64,000 nucleotides of DNA from the NCBI RefSeq assembly GCF_011383005.1, contig NZ_CP049935.1, positions 1,116,001 to 1,180,000 on the forward strand. The letters are read 5' to 3'. Below the pieces are notes generated by a model that made no database searches, was not told the DNA's origin, and saw nothing but the letters and a program-made list of their open reading frames with translations. Each line of letters starts with the position of its first letter. Position 1 is the stretch's first letter. This DNA comes from Phycicoccus sp. HDW14. Its GTDB lineage: Bacteria > Actinomycetota > Actinomycetes > Actinomycetales > Dermatophilaceae. Positions 9,161 to 19,987 of the stretch are shown here, in pieces. Made by a program: the position numbers and the translations under genes.

Positions 9161-11167
9161 GTGTCTACGCCCGGACGTCTCGTCAAGCGTGTCCTCCTCG
9201 GTCGCGCGATGCGCAGTGACCGCCTCGGGGAGACCCTGCTGCCGAAGAAGCTCGCCCTGCCGGTCTTCGCGAGCGACGCGCTCTCGTCGGTCGCCTACGC
9301 CCCCGACGAGATCCTGCTCACCCTGGGCCTCGCCGGTGGCACCCTCGCGCTGACGCAGTCGTGGAAGATCGCGCTCGTCGTCGTGCTCGTCATGGGCGTC
9401 GTCATCATGAGCTACCGGCAGAACGTGCACGCGTACCCGTCGGGCGGAGGCGACTACGAGGTCGCGAGCGTCAACCTCGGGCCGCGCGCCGGGCTCACGG
9501 TGGCCAGTGCGCTGCTCGTCGACTACGTCCTCACCGTCGCGGTGTCGATCTCCTCGGGCGTGCAGAACGCGGCGGCGGCCTTCGGGTTCGTCCGCGGGCA
9601 CGAGGCGGTGGTCGGCGTCGTCATCATCGTCGTGCTCACCGCGATGAACCTGCGCGGCGTCCGCGAGTCCGGTGGCGCCTTCGCCGTGCCGACCTACCTG
9701 TTCATGGCCGCCGTCATCGGGATGGCGCTGTTCGGGTTCTACCGCAAGCTGTCCGGCGACCTGCCGCTCGCCGAGAGCGCCTCCCTGACGCTCCGCCCGG
9801 AGGACAACTACCAGCAGCTCGGCGGCCTGGCGATGGCCTTCCTGCTGCTGCGGGCGTTCTCGTCGGGCTGTGCGGCGCTCACCGGTGTCGAGGCCATCTC
9901 CAACGGCGTTCCGGCCTTCCAGAAGCCGAAGAGCAAGAACGCCGCGACGACCCTCCTGCTCATGGGCAGCATCTCGGTGACGATGCTCCTGTCGATGGTG
10001 TTCCTCGCCCGGTGGACCCAGGTGCACTTCGCCGACGACGAGGCGAACCAGCTGCTGCGCGACGGGGTCCCGGTCGGCAGCTCCTACGTGCAGGACACCG
10101 TGATGGGGCAGGTGTCGAAGGCGGTCTTCTCCGACTTCCCCGCCGGGGTCGTCCTCGTCTCGGTCGTCACCGGCCTCATCCTCGTGCTCGCCGCGAACAC
10201 CGCCTTCAACGGCTTCCCCGTGCTCGGCTCCATCCTCGCCCGCGACGGGTTCCTGCCCCGCCAGCTGCACACGCGCGGCGACCGGCTGGCCTTCTCCAAC
10301 GGCATCCTCATCCTCGCGGGGGCCGCGGCCGCCCTCGTCGTCATCTTCGACGCCGACGTCACCCGCCTCATCCAGCTCTACATCGTCGGGGTGTTCGTCT
10401 CCTTCACCGTCTCCCAGATCGGCATGGTCCGGCACTGGAACCGGCACCTGCGGGTCGAGAAGGACCCCGCCGGCCGGGCCCGGATGATGCGCAGCCGGGT
10501 CATCAACGCCGTCGGCGCGACGATGTCGGGCACCGTCCTGCTCGTCGTCCTCGCGACGAAGTTCATCCACGGCGCCGGCTACGCGATCGCCGCGATGGCC
10601 GTCCTGTTCTTCCTCATGCTGGCCATCCGCCGCCACTACGACCGGGTCCGCGACGAGCTGACGGTGATGGAGGGCGACACCAAGCACCAGCTGCTGCCCT
10701 CGCGGGTGCACGCCATCGTCCTCGTGGCGAAGATCCACAAGCCGACGCTGCGGGCGCTGGCCTACGCGCGGGCGACCCGCCCCTCGATCCTCGAGGCGCT
10801 CACCGTCAACGTCGAGCCCGACGAGACCTCGGCCCTGCAGGCCGAGTGGGACCGGCGCGACATCCCGGTGCCGCTCAAGGCCCTCGACAGCCCGTACCGC
10901 GAGATCACCCGGCCGGTCGTCGAGTACGTCAAGTCGATCCGCACCGACAACCCGCGCGACCTCGTCGTCGTCTACATCCCGCAGTACGTCGTCGGCCACT
11001 GGTGGGAACAGCTGCTGCACAACCAGAGTGCGCTGCGACTGCGCACCCGGCTACTCTTCACGCCGGGGGTCATGGTCTCGTCCGTGCCGTGGCAGCTCGC
11101 GTCGTCCGCGGGCGCCGAGGAGCGGATGGACGGCCCGGTCGTCGGCGACGTCCGGCGCGGCGAGTGA
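9161..11167 (+). CDS. APC-superfamily permease, KimA-like K+ uptake candidate
   Basis: A 668-residue membrane protein: about 12 hydrophobic segments in the first 480 residues and a cytoplasmic C-terminal domain from about 500. The opening (SDRLGETLLPKKLALPVFASDALSS, then VAYAPDEIL) strongly resembles KimA/YdaO, the H+-coupled potassium symporter of Bacillus, rather than an amino-acid permease. The position beside two RCK potassium-gating genes supports K+ transport. The GTG at 9161 is chosen because the conserved region begins there and a -10 box sits 7 nt upstream. Homologues are often annotated simply as amino-acid permease or DNA-binding protein. The stop overlaps the next ATG. Confidence 0.78.
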   Translation: MSTPGRLVKRVLLGRAMRSDRLGETLLPKKLALPVFASDALSSVAYAPDEILLTLGLAGGTLALTQSWKIALVVVLVMGVVIMSYRQNVHAYPSGGGDYEVASVNLGPRAGLTVASALLVDYVLTVAVSISSGVQNAAAAFGFVRGHEAVVGVVIIVVLTAMNLRGVRESGGAFAVPTYLFMAAVIGMALFGFYRKLSGDLPLAESASLTLRPEDNYQQLGGLAMAFLLLRAFSSGCAALTGVEAISNGVPAFQKPKSKNAATTLLLMGSISVTMLLSMVFLARWTQVHFADDEANQLLRDGVPVGSSYVQDTVMGQVSKAVFSDFPAGVVLVSVVTGLILVLAANTAFNGFPVLGSILARDGFLPRQLHTRGDRLAFSNGILILAGAAAALVVIFDADVTRLIQLYIVGVFVSFTVSQIGMVRHWNRHLRVEKDPAGRARMMRSRVINAVGATMSGTVLLVVLATKFIHGAGYAIAAMAVLFFLMLAIRRHYDRVRDELTVMEGDTKHQLLPSRVHAIVLVAKIHKPTLRALAYARATRPSILEALTVNVEPDETSALQAEWDRRDIPVPLKALDSPYREITRPVVEYVKSIRTDNPRDLVVVYIPQYVVGHWWEQLLHNQSALRLRTRLLFTPGVMVSSVPWQLASSAGAEERMDGPVVGDVRRGE

Positions 11168-12462
11168 TGTCGCCCGGGGGGTCCGGGCTGTCGGTCGGCG
11201 ACGAGGTCGAGGTCGAGGTCACGGCCTTCGCGCACGGCGGGCACTGCGTCGCGCGGCACGACGGGCAGGTCCTCTTCGTGCGGCACACCCTGCCCGGCGA
11301 GCGGGTGCTGGCCCGGGTCACCGAGGTGGGGTCGGGGTCGCGGTTCGTGCGGGCCGACGCCGTCGAGGTGCGGCACGCCTCGGACGACCGGGTCGTCCAG
11401 CCGTGCCCGTGGAGCGGTCCGGGTGCCTGCGGCGGGTGCGACCTCCAGCACGTCTCGCTCGATGCGCAGCGCCGGCTCAAGGCGGGCGTCGTCCGCGAGC
11501 AGATGGCTAGGCTGGCCCACCTCGAGGTCGACGTCGAGGTCGAGCCGGTGCCCGGTGACGACCGGGGGCTGCGCTGGCGCACCCGGGTCGAGTTCGCCGT
11601 CGACGGTGCCGGGAACGCCGGGCTGCGGCGGCACCGCTCGCACGAGGTGGTGCCGGTCGACCGGTGCCGCATCGCCACCGACGCCGTGACCGCGCTCGAG
11701 GTCACCGGCCGGGACTGGCCCGGGGCCGAGGCCGTCGACGCCGTCGCACCGTCCGGGGGACCGGCGGTCGCGGTCGAGGTGCCCGGGGAGGAGGTCCCGG
11801 AGGTCCTCGAGCGCGTGTCGACGTCGTGGCGGTCGGCGCACGGGCCCGTCTCCTTCGCCCGGGAGTTCGCCGTCTCGGCCCGTGGGTTCTGGCAGGTGCA
11901 CCCCGGCGCCGCGGCCACCTTCCTCGCCGCCGCGATGGAGCCGCTCGCGGTCCGCCCGGGGGAGCGGGTCCTCGACCTGTACTGCGGCGTGGGCCTGTTC
12001 GCGTCGGCCCTGTCCGAGGCGGTCGGTCCCGGCGGACAGGTCGTCGCGGTCGAGGCCGACCGCGACGCCGTCGAGCGGGCCACGCGCGACCTGTCGTCGC
12101 TCGGCAACGTCGCCGTGGTCGCCGGCCGGGTCGACGACCTGTTCGGCGTGCCCCGCACCGACCGGCACCGGGGCCGCTCCCGCTCCCGCCGGCCGGCACG
12201 GTCCCCGCTGCTGCCCCAGAGCGCCGACGTCGTCGTCCTCGACCCCCCGCGGACCGGCGCCGGCACAGCCGTCGTCCGGGCCGTCGCGGCGACCGGCCCG
12301 CGCGCCGTCGCGTACGTGGCCTGCGACCCCGCCGCCCTGGCCCGCGACACCGCGGCCTTCCTCGCGGCCGGGTACCGGCTGGCCTCGCTGCGGGCCTTCG
12401 ACGCCTTCCCGATGACCCACCACGTCGAGTGCGTGGCGCACTTCGTGCCGGCCGGGGCGTGA
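11167..12462 (+). CDS. TrmA/RumA-family RNA 5-methyluridine methyltransferase
   Basis: SAM-dependent RNA uracil-C5 methyltransferase, 431 residues. A TRAM domain occupies about residues 8-65. The Fe-S cysteine cluster follows (PCPWSGPGACGGC), then the SAM-binding VLDLYCGVGLFAS, the DPPRTG motif and the catalytic ACDPAALARD, where the Cys is the nucleophile. Whether it modifies rRNA or tRNA cannot be decided from sequence. An arginine-rich insertion (about residues 333-345) is odd but in frame. The ATG overlaps the permease stop, so the genes are coupled, a linkage common in actinobacteria. Confidence 0.9.
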   Translation: MSPGGSGLSVGDEVEVEVTAFAHGGHCVARHDGQVLFVRHTLPGERVLARVTEVGSGSRFVRADAVEVRHASDDRVVQPCPWSGPGACGGCDLQHVSLDAQRRLKAGVVREQMARLAHLEVDVEVEPVPGDDRGLRWRTRVEFAVDGAGNAGLRRHRSHEVVPVDRCRIATDAVTALEVTGRDWPGAEAVDAVAPSGGPAVAVEVPGEEVPEVLERVSTSWRSAHGPVSFAREFAVSARGFWQVHPGAAATFLAAAMEPLAVRPGERVLDLYCGVGLFASALSEAVGPGGQVVAVEADRDAVERATRDLSSLGNVAVVAGRVDDLFGVPRTDRHRGRSRSRRPARSPLLPQSADVVVLDPPRTGAGTAVVRAVAATGPRAVAYVACDPAALARDTAAFLAAGYRLASLRAFDAFPMTHHVECVAHFVPAGA

Positions 12463-13334
12463 CCGGTACCGCGCGCCCCACGCGCCGTGCCGCACTCACG
12501 CTGGGGGCCGCGGTCGTCGGGGTGCCGGCGGCCGGTCTGGTGGGCTGCTCCGGGGAGGGCGGCGCAGCGCGTCCGTCGGCGTCCGACGGGGTCGAGCGGC
12601 TGGTCTACGGCTCCCACGCGTCGCAGTACGCAGAGCTGAGCCGTCCCGAGGGGCGTTCTCGCGGAACGGTGGTCGTGCTGCACGGCGGCTTCTGGGTGGC
12701 GTCCTACGACATCTCGCTCGGCCGCCCGCTGGCCGAGGACCTCGTCGGTCGTGGCTGGACCGTCCTCGACGTCGAGTACCGCCGGGTCGGTGACGGCGGC
12801 GGGTACGCCGCGACGTTCGACGACGTGTCGGCGGCGTTCGACCTCCTGACGGCGGCCGGGGCCGACGGGCAGCCGGTCGTCGCGCTGGGTCACTCGGCCG
12901 GGGGCCAGCTCGCGGTCTGGGCCGCCGGGCGCCGCCGGCTGGAGCGCTGGCGCGGCGCCACCGTCGTCCCCACCCACGTCGTCAGCCAGGCCGGGGTGCT
13001 CGACCTGCGGACGGCCGACGAGCAGGACCTCGGCGGCGGGGCGGTGCGCGACCTCCTCGGCGGCTCCCCGACGCAGCGGCCGGAGGCGTGGGCGGCCGCC
13101 GACCCGATCGGCCAGGTGCCGGTCGGCGTGCCCGTGTGGTGCGTCCACGGGAGCGACGACACCACCGTGCCCCTGTCGCAGTCGGCGGCGTACGTCGACG
13201 CCGCCCGGGCCGCCGGGGGAGAGGCGACCCTCGTCGAGGTCCCCGGCGAGCACCTCGACCAGATCGACACCGGTACCCCCGCGTGGGCCCGTACGCTCGC
13301 CCTGCTCGACGACATCGCGCCGCGCGAGGGCTGA
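12459..13334 (+). CDS. Alpha/beta hydrolase (BD-FAE-like), Tat lipoprotein
   Basis: A 291-residue exported hydrolase. The N-terminus has a twin-arginine signal (TRRAALTLG) ending in the lipobox LVGC near residue 30. The catalytic triad is visible: oxyanion motif LHGGFW, nucleophile GHSAGG, acid in HGSDDTTVP and base in GEHLDQI, as in kynurenine formamidase/BD-FAE-type esterases. The true substrate is unknown. The GTG overlaps the methyltransferase stop by 4 bp. It converges on the response regulator with both stop codons inside a hairpin. Confidence 0.85.
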   Translation: MTGTARPTRRAALTLGAAVVGVPAAGLVGCSGEGGAARPSASDGVERLVYGSHASQYAELSRPEGRSRGTVVVLHGGFWVASYDISLGRPLAEDLVGRGWTVLDVEYRRVGDGGGYAATFDDVSAAFDLLTAAGADGQPVVALGHSAGGQLAVWAAGRRRLERWRGATVVPTHVVSQAGVLDLRTADEQDLGGGAVRDLLGGSPTQRPEAWAAADPIGQVPVGVPVWCVHGSDDTTVPLSQSAAYVDAARAAGGEATLVEVPGEHLDQIDTGTPAWARTLALLDDIAPREG

Positions 13335-13346
13335 GCGGGCTCAGCC
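13329..13346. terminator. Bidirectional hairpin enclosing two convergent stop codons
   Basis: Arms GGCTGAG and CTCAGCC with a 4-nt loop. The left arm contains the hydrolase TGA and the right arm the regulator stop read on the other strand. No T-tract follows, as is common in high-GC actinobacteria. Confidence 0.55.
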
Positions 13347-13997
13347 GCCCGAGCGCCGCACGAACCCGGTCTCGTAGGCCAGGACGACGGCCTGCACCCG
13401 GTCGCGCACACCGAGCTTCGTGAGGACCCGGGCCACGTGGGTCTTCACCGTCGTCTCGGCCACGACCATCTCGGCCGCGAGCTCGGCGTTCGACAGGCCG
13501 CGGGCGAGGAGGCGCAGGACGTCGAGCTCGCGCTCGGTGAGCGCGGAGAGCCGCTGCGGCACACCCTCGTCGGCGGACGGCTCCGCGTACTGCTCGACGA
13601 GCCGACGCGTGATCGAGGGCTCGATGAGCGAGTCGCCGGTGGCCGCCGCCCGCACCGCGGCGAGCAACCGCGACGGGGGAGCGTCCTTGAGGAGGAACCC
13701 GGCGGCGCCGGCTCGCAGCGCGCGGTAGACGTACGCGGTGCCGTCGAAGGTCGTGAGGACGACGACGGTCGGCGGGTCGGGCCGCGACAGGATGCGCTCG
13801 GTGGCGGCCAGGCCGTCGAGCACCGGCATCCGGATGTCCATGAGCACGACGTCCGGCCGCACGAGGGCCGCCTGGCGGATCGCCTCCTCGCCGTCGGCCG
13901 CCTCGGCGACGACCTCGATGTCGCCCTCGGTCTCGAGGATGACCCGGAAGCCGGCGCGCACGAGCTCCTGGTCGTCCGCGACGAGCACCCTGATCAC
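13341..13997 (-). CDS. NarL/FixJ-type response regulator
   Basis: A 218-residue two-component regulator. Receiver domain 1-120 with acidic pocket DD at 8-9, phosphoacceptor Asp54 (VLMDIRMP) and the conserved LLKD lysine. The LuxR-type HTH at about 150-210 has the LTERELDVLRLLARG and NAELA signatures. The GTG at 13997 fits the canonical receiver start (VIRVLVADDQ). It is divergent from the membrane/kinase genes at 14.1-17 kb, its probable cognate sensors. Confidence 0.92.
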   Translation of the reverse strand: MIRVLVADDQELVRAGFRVILETEGDIEVVAEAADGEEAIRQAALVRPDVVLMDIRMPVLDGLAATERILSRPDPPTVVVLTTFDGTAYVYRALRAGAAGFLLKDAPPSRLLAAVRAAATGDSLIEPSITRRLVEQYAEPSADEGVPQRLSALTERELDVLRLLARGLSNAELAAEMVVAETTVKTHVARVLTKLGVRDRVQAVVLAYETGFVRRSGG

Positions 13998-14003
13998 GAG
14001 GTC

Positions 14004-14072
14004 ATCCTGCCGTGGCGGGGCGCGTCGCGGGTCGTCCGCGAGGAGGACGCGACCGTCGCAGGATCGTCCTCC
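14004..14072. promoter_or_regulatory. Divergent control region with inverted repeats
   Basis: Two oppositely oriented GCAGGAT copies (minus strand 14004-14010, plus strand 14058-14064) look like paired -10 regions. An 8-bp inverted repeat (GGAGGACG at 14042 and CGTCCTCC at 14065) overlaps the rightward one, a plausible binding site for the adjacent regulator. Confidence 0.35.
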
Positions 14073-14158
14073 GGGACGACGCGGGTCGGGCCGGCGCGGG
14101 CGCACCGTGGTGCCGACGGCTCCGGCAGGGGGCCGGACCCGACCGGAAAGGCACCACC

Positions 14159-14692
14159 ATGACCCACGGAATCCGTCCCAGCGACGTCGTCCTCACCCTC
14201 GTCTCGCTCGCCCTCGCGGTGCTCATCGCCGTCGAGAACATCACCGCCGCGGCGGGTGCCGAGCTCGCGCACCCCCTGGAGTCCCGCTCGGTGCTCCTCG
14301 TCCCCGTCTTCGCGCTGGCGGCGCTGCCGATCCTGTGGCGGCGGCGGCACGTGCTCCTGGGCATCGCCCTCTCGACGCTCGTCCTCGCGGCCAGCATCCC
14401 CGCCTTCGGCTGGGTGACCCGCTGCGGCTTCGCGCTCCCGCTCGCGGCGTTCTTCGCGTACGCCGTCGCGCGGTTCGCCGGCCCGGCCCGCTCGCAGCTC
14501 ATCGGGCTCGCCGCCGTCCTCCTCCTCCAGCTCGTGACGCTCGTGCAGGACGCCTCCACGGGGGGTCTGGGAGGGCTCGTCCTCGGGGTGCCGGCCGCGG
14601 CGCTGGCCTACGGCGCCGGGGTGGCCGTCGAGAAGCTCTCGGCACGGCGCCCCGCGGCGCCTACGCTGTCCGTCGAGCACGTCCACGCCTGA
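14159..14692 (+). CDS. Small integral membrane protein linked to a two-component locus
   Basis: A 177-residue protein that is almost entirely hydrophobic, with about five transmembrane segments. I do not recognise a named family. It closely resembles the membrane part of the next gene: both share WVTRCG followed by ALPL, then QDASTGG versus RDATTGI at matching spacing, so the two are tandem paralogues. Start ATG 14159 follows an SD-like GGAAAGG. It lies 12 bp upstream of the pseudokinase gene, so cotranscription is near certain. Likely role: accessory sensor or membrane partner of the kinases. Confidence 0.72.
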   Translation: MTHGIRPSDVVLTLVSLALAVLIAVENITAAAGAELAHPLESRSVLLVPVFALAALPILWRRRHVLLGIALSTLVLAASIPAFGWVTRCGFALPLAAFFAYAVARFAGPARSQLIGLAAVLLLQLVTLVQDASTGGLGGLVLGVPAAALAYGAGVAVEKLSARRPAAPTLSVEHVHA

Positions 14693-14704
14693 GGTGATCG
14701 AGTG

Positions 14705-15874
14705 ATGGAGCAGGGCATCCGCGAGGTCCTCCGAGGGGTCCGTCCCCTCGACGGGGTCCTCGCGGGTGCCCTCACCGCGCTCGGCGTCCTCCTCATGGTG
14801 TTCAACGTCCTCGACACGCCGGCCGAGTCGGCCGCCGCCGTGGCCGAGGGGTCAATGGTCCACGTGACGTCGTCGCACTCGTGGTGGATGGTCCCGGTGT
14901 TCGTCGTGGCCACGGTGGCGGTCCTCTGGTGGCGCCGCGGCGTCACGGAGGTGGCGACGGTCGCGGCCGTGGCGATGGGCGTCCACGTGCTCCTCTTCGA
15001 CTGGGTCACGCGCTGCGGTGCGGCCCTGCCCCTCGTCCTCGTGCTGGGGTACCTCGCCGGCCTCGCCGAACGCGGCCGTCGGCGGTGGGCCGCCGCCGCG
15101 GTGCTGTCGGTGCTGTCGGCACTCGTCCTCGTCCGGGACGCCACGACCGGCATCGAGCCGCTCGTCATCGTGCTGCCCCTGCTCGCCGTCCTCCTCGTCG
15201 TCGGCGGGGCGGTCCGGCAGCGCACCGTGATGGCCGACGAGCTGCGCCGCAAGGGGGCCGAGCTCGCCGCGCTGCGCGACGAGCGCGCCGCCCTCGTCGT
15301 CGCCGACGACCGGCAGCGCCTCACCGAGCAGCTCGACGGGCTGCTCCAGGCCCGGCTCGGTCGCCTCGCGACGGTCGCCGACGGGGCGCGCGACCTCGAC
15401 CCGGTGCGCGCCCGGGCCGCCCTCGTCGAGATCGAGGCCGACGGCCGGCAGATGCTCGAGGAGATGCGCGAGGTGGTCGGCCGGCTGCGCGGGGACGCCG
15501 CCCTGGCCCCCCTCCCCGCGACCGCGCACCTCGACGCCCTCCTCGCCCGTCGGGCCGGTCCCGGCTCGCACCTCACGGTGACCGGGGACCCCACCGGGCT
15601 GCCCGCCAGCGTCGAGCTGTCGGTCTACCGCATCGTCGAGCACCTCGTCGAGGCCCTGCGCGAGCGCGAGTCCGGGGTCGAGGTCACGGTGCTGCTCGAC
15701 GGGCCCGCCCTCGAGATCTGCGTCGAGGGGCGGGCCGCACGCGGAGCGGCGGTGCGCGCCGCCCTGGCCCGGGCGCGGGAGCGGGCCCGCGTCGTCGGCG
15801 GCACCCTCGAGGTGACGACCGTCCGCGGGCGGGCGCTGGCCGTCGCGGCGGTCCCGGTCCCGGACCGGGTCTGA
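14705..15874 (+). CDS. Membrane-anchored degenerate sensor kinase (pseudokinase)
   Basis: A 389-residue protein: about five transmembrane segments (20-180), then a cytoplasmic part that aligns to HisKA_3/HATPase kinases but has lost the catalytic residues. Where the next gene has RQRIAGELHD, this one has RQRLTEQLDG, placing Asp211 where the phospho-accepting His should be. The N-box is reduced to VYRIVEHLVEALRE without its Asn, and the glycine-rich ATP lid is missing. The sequence is otherwise well conserved and open, so it is not decaying. It is probably a signalling partner for the true kinase downstream. Start ATG 14705; GTG 14702 is an alternative. Confidence 0.78.
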   Translation: MEQGIREVLRGVRPLDGVLAGALTALGVLLMVFNVLDTPAESAAAVAEGSMVHVTSSHSWWMVPVFVVATVAVLWWRRGVTEVATVAAVAMGVHVLLFDWVTRCGAALPLVLVLGYLAGLAERGRRRWAAAAVLSVLSALVLVRDATTGIEPLVIVLPLLAVLLVVGGAVRQRTVMADELRRKGAELAALRDERAALVVADDRQRLTEQLDGLLQARLGRLATVADGARDLDPVRARAALVEIEADGRQMLEEMREVVGRLRGDAALAPLPATAHLDALLARRAGPGSHLTVTGDPTGLPASVELSVYRIVEHLVEALRERESGVEVTVLLDGPALEICVEGRAARGAAVRAALARARERARVVGGTLEVTTVRGRALAVAAVPVPDRV

Positions 15875-15877
15875 GCC

Positions 15878-17014
15878 GTGCGCCGCGCGGAGTCCGCGGG
15901 CATCGTCCTCGGGGTCCTCCTCGCGGTCGTCCTGCCCGTCCTGCTCCACGGCCCGTCGTGGTCCCCCCGGGAGGTCGCGGTCGACCTCCTGCTCGTCGCG
16001 GCGGGCCTGGCCCTGCTCTGGTGGCGCACCGCGGCGCAGGTGGCCGCGTCCCTGTCGCTCGGCCTGCTGCTGGCGGTGCTCGTCCTCGGCCCCGACGTCT
16101 GGTTCCCCGACTCGGCGCTCGTCGTCCTGGCGGTCGCCAGCGCGCTCCTCGGGTTCGCCTGGAGCGGTCGCCAGTCCGTGGTCGTCGGCCTCGTCGGGCT
16201 GGCCTACCTCGGGGTCCTCGTGGCCCTCGCAGGGCCCGGCGGCGTCGTGTCCCTGCCGATGTTCACCCTCCCGGGGTACGCGGCCGGGACGATCCTGCGC
16301 AGGCGACAGGACACCGCCGAGGAGCTGGCCCGCCGGACCGCCGAGCTCGAGCGCGAGCAGGAGGAGCTCGAGGAGCTGTCCGTGCGGCACGAGCGGCAGC
16401 GCATCGCGGGCGAGCTCCACGACGTCGTCGGTCACGCGCTGAGCGTCCTCGTCATCCAGGCGGCCGCCGGCCAGCGGCTCGTCGACAGCGAACCGGAGCG
16501 GGCGGCACGCACCCTCGACGTCATCGCCGAGTCGGCCCGCCGCGGCACCGCGGACCTCGAGCGGCTCGTCGAGCTGCTCGGCGGCGAGGCGACCCCCGCC
16601 CCGGACCTCGGGCTCGTCGACGACGTCGTCGCGCACGCCGTCCGCAGCGGCCTCGACGTCACGTACCGCGTGGACGCCGACCGCGCCGCCGTCACCGACC
16701 ACGCCGCCCACCTCGTCCACCGGGTCGTCCAGGAGGGGTTGACCAACGCCCTGCGCCACGCACCGGGCTCCCCGGTGCGGATCCGGGTCGCGGCGCAGGC
16801 CGAGGGTGGCCTCGCCGTGAGCGTCGAGAACGACCGGTCCGCCGGCGTCGGGACCCTGCGGGGGAGCGGCCGCGGGCTCCTGGGGCTGCGCGAGCGGGTG
16901 CAGGCCCAGGGAGGGCGGTTGCGGGCCGGGCCGACGGACAGTGGTGGGTGGCGGGTCGAGGCGTGGCTGCCGCTGGTCGCGGGCGCCCTCGCGACACCCC
17001 GGCCCCGGGCATAG
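15878..17014 (+). CDS. Sensor histidine kinase (HisKA_3 type)
   Basis: A 378-residue membrane histidine kinase with about five transmembrane segments in residues 8-140, a coiled linker rich in Glu and Arg, the DHp motif ERQRIAGELHDVVGH with His181, and a C-terminal ATPase domain with N-box EGLTNALRHA and G-box GRGLLGLRERV. It should phosphorylate the divergent NarL-type regulator at 13.3 kb. The GTG start is 3 bp after the pseudokinase stop. Confidence 0.9.
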   Translation: MRRAESAGIVLGVLLAVVLPVLLHGPSWSPREVAVDLLLVAAGLALLWWRTAAQVAASLSLGLLLAVLVLGPDVWFPDSALVVLAVASALLGFAWSGRQSVVVGLVGLAYLGVLVALAGPGGVVSLPMFTLPGYAAGTILRRRQDTAEELARRTAELEREQEELEELSVRHERQRIAGELHDVVGHALSVLVIQAAAGQRLVDSEPERAARTLDVIAESARRGTADLERLVELLGGEATPAPDLGLVDDVVAHAVRSGLDVTYRVDADRAAVTDHAAHLVHRVVQEGLTNALRHAPGSPVRIRVAAQAEGGLAVSVENDRSAGVGTLRGSGRGLLGLRERVQAQGGRLRAGPTDSGGWRVEAWLPLVAGALATPRPRA

Positions 17015-17044
17015 GCTCGACGGAGCGGACCCCGTGTGGTTAGA

Positions 17045-17062
17045 TATCTTGACGTCAAGATA
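17045..17062. promoter_or_regulatory. 18-bp perfect palindrome upstream of aconitase
   Basis: TATCTTGACGTCAAGATA is a perfect dyad in strongly AT-rich surroundings, about 50 bp before the acn start, and contains a TTGACG -35-like core. The architecture fits a MarR-family operator; from memory, TamR-type regulators control aconitase in Streptomyces, but I cannot verify the match. Confidence 0.7.
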
Positions 17063-17113
17063 AATCGCGGGACGCACATCGTCGCGACGACGCAACGACC
17101 GAAGGGAGCCCCG

Positions 17114-19900
<2,787 letters not shown>

Positions 19901-19913
19901 CGCGCCGACGAAC

Positions 19914-19961
19914 GACGAGAACATGCCGTGGGCCCCTCGGGGCACACGGCATGTTCTCGTC
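19914..19961. terminator. Strong bidirectional terminator hairpin between acnA and the sugar ABC operon
   Basis: A 17-bp perfect stem (19914-19930 pairs with 19945-19961) with an inner CCCC/GGGG pairing in the loop. It sits between the convergent acnA and permease stops. No T-tract. Confidence 0.85.
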
Positions 19962-19987
19962 TCTCGACGGGTGGATCGGGGGCGGGG

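Noticed and set aside
8168-11020. A 950-residue minus-strand open frame opposite the permease
   Set aside because: It is rich in Gly, Ala, Arg, Glu and His with no family resemblance, except where it passes over the real trkA. Such shadows are expected in high-GC DNA.
9361-12462. A very long open frame across the permease and methyltransferase genes
   Set aside because: It only joins shadow frames of the permease to the real methyltransferase start. The methyltransferase begins at the ATG at 11167 with a TGATG overlap and its TRAM domain starts there.
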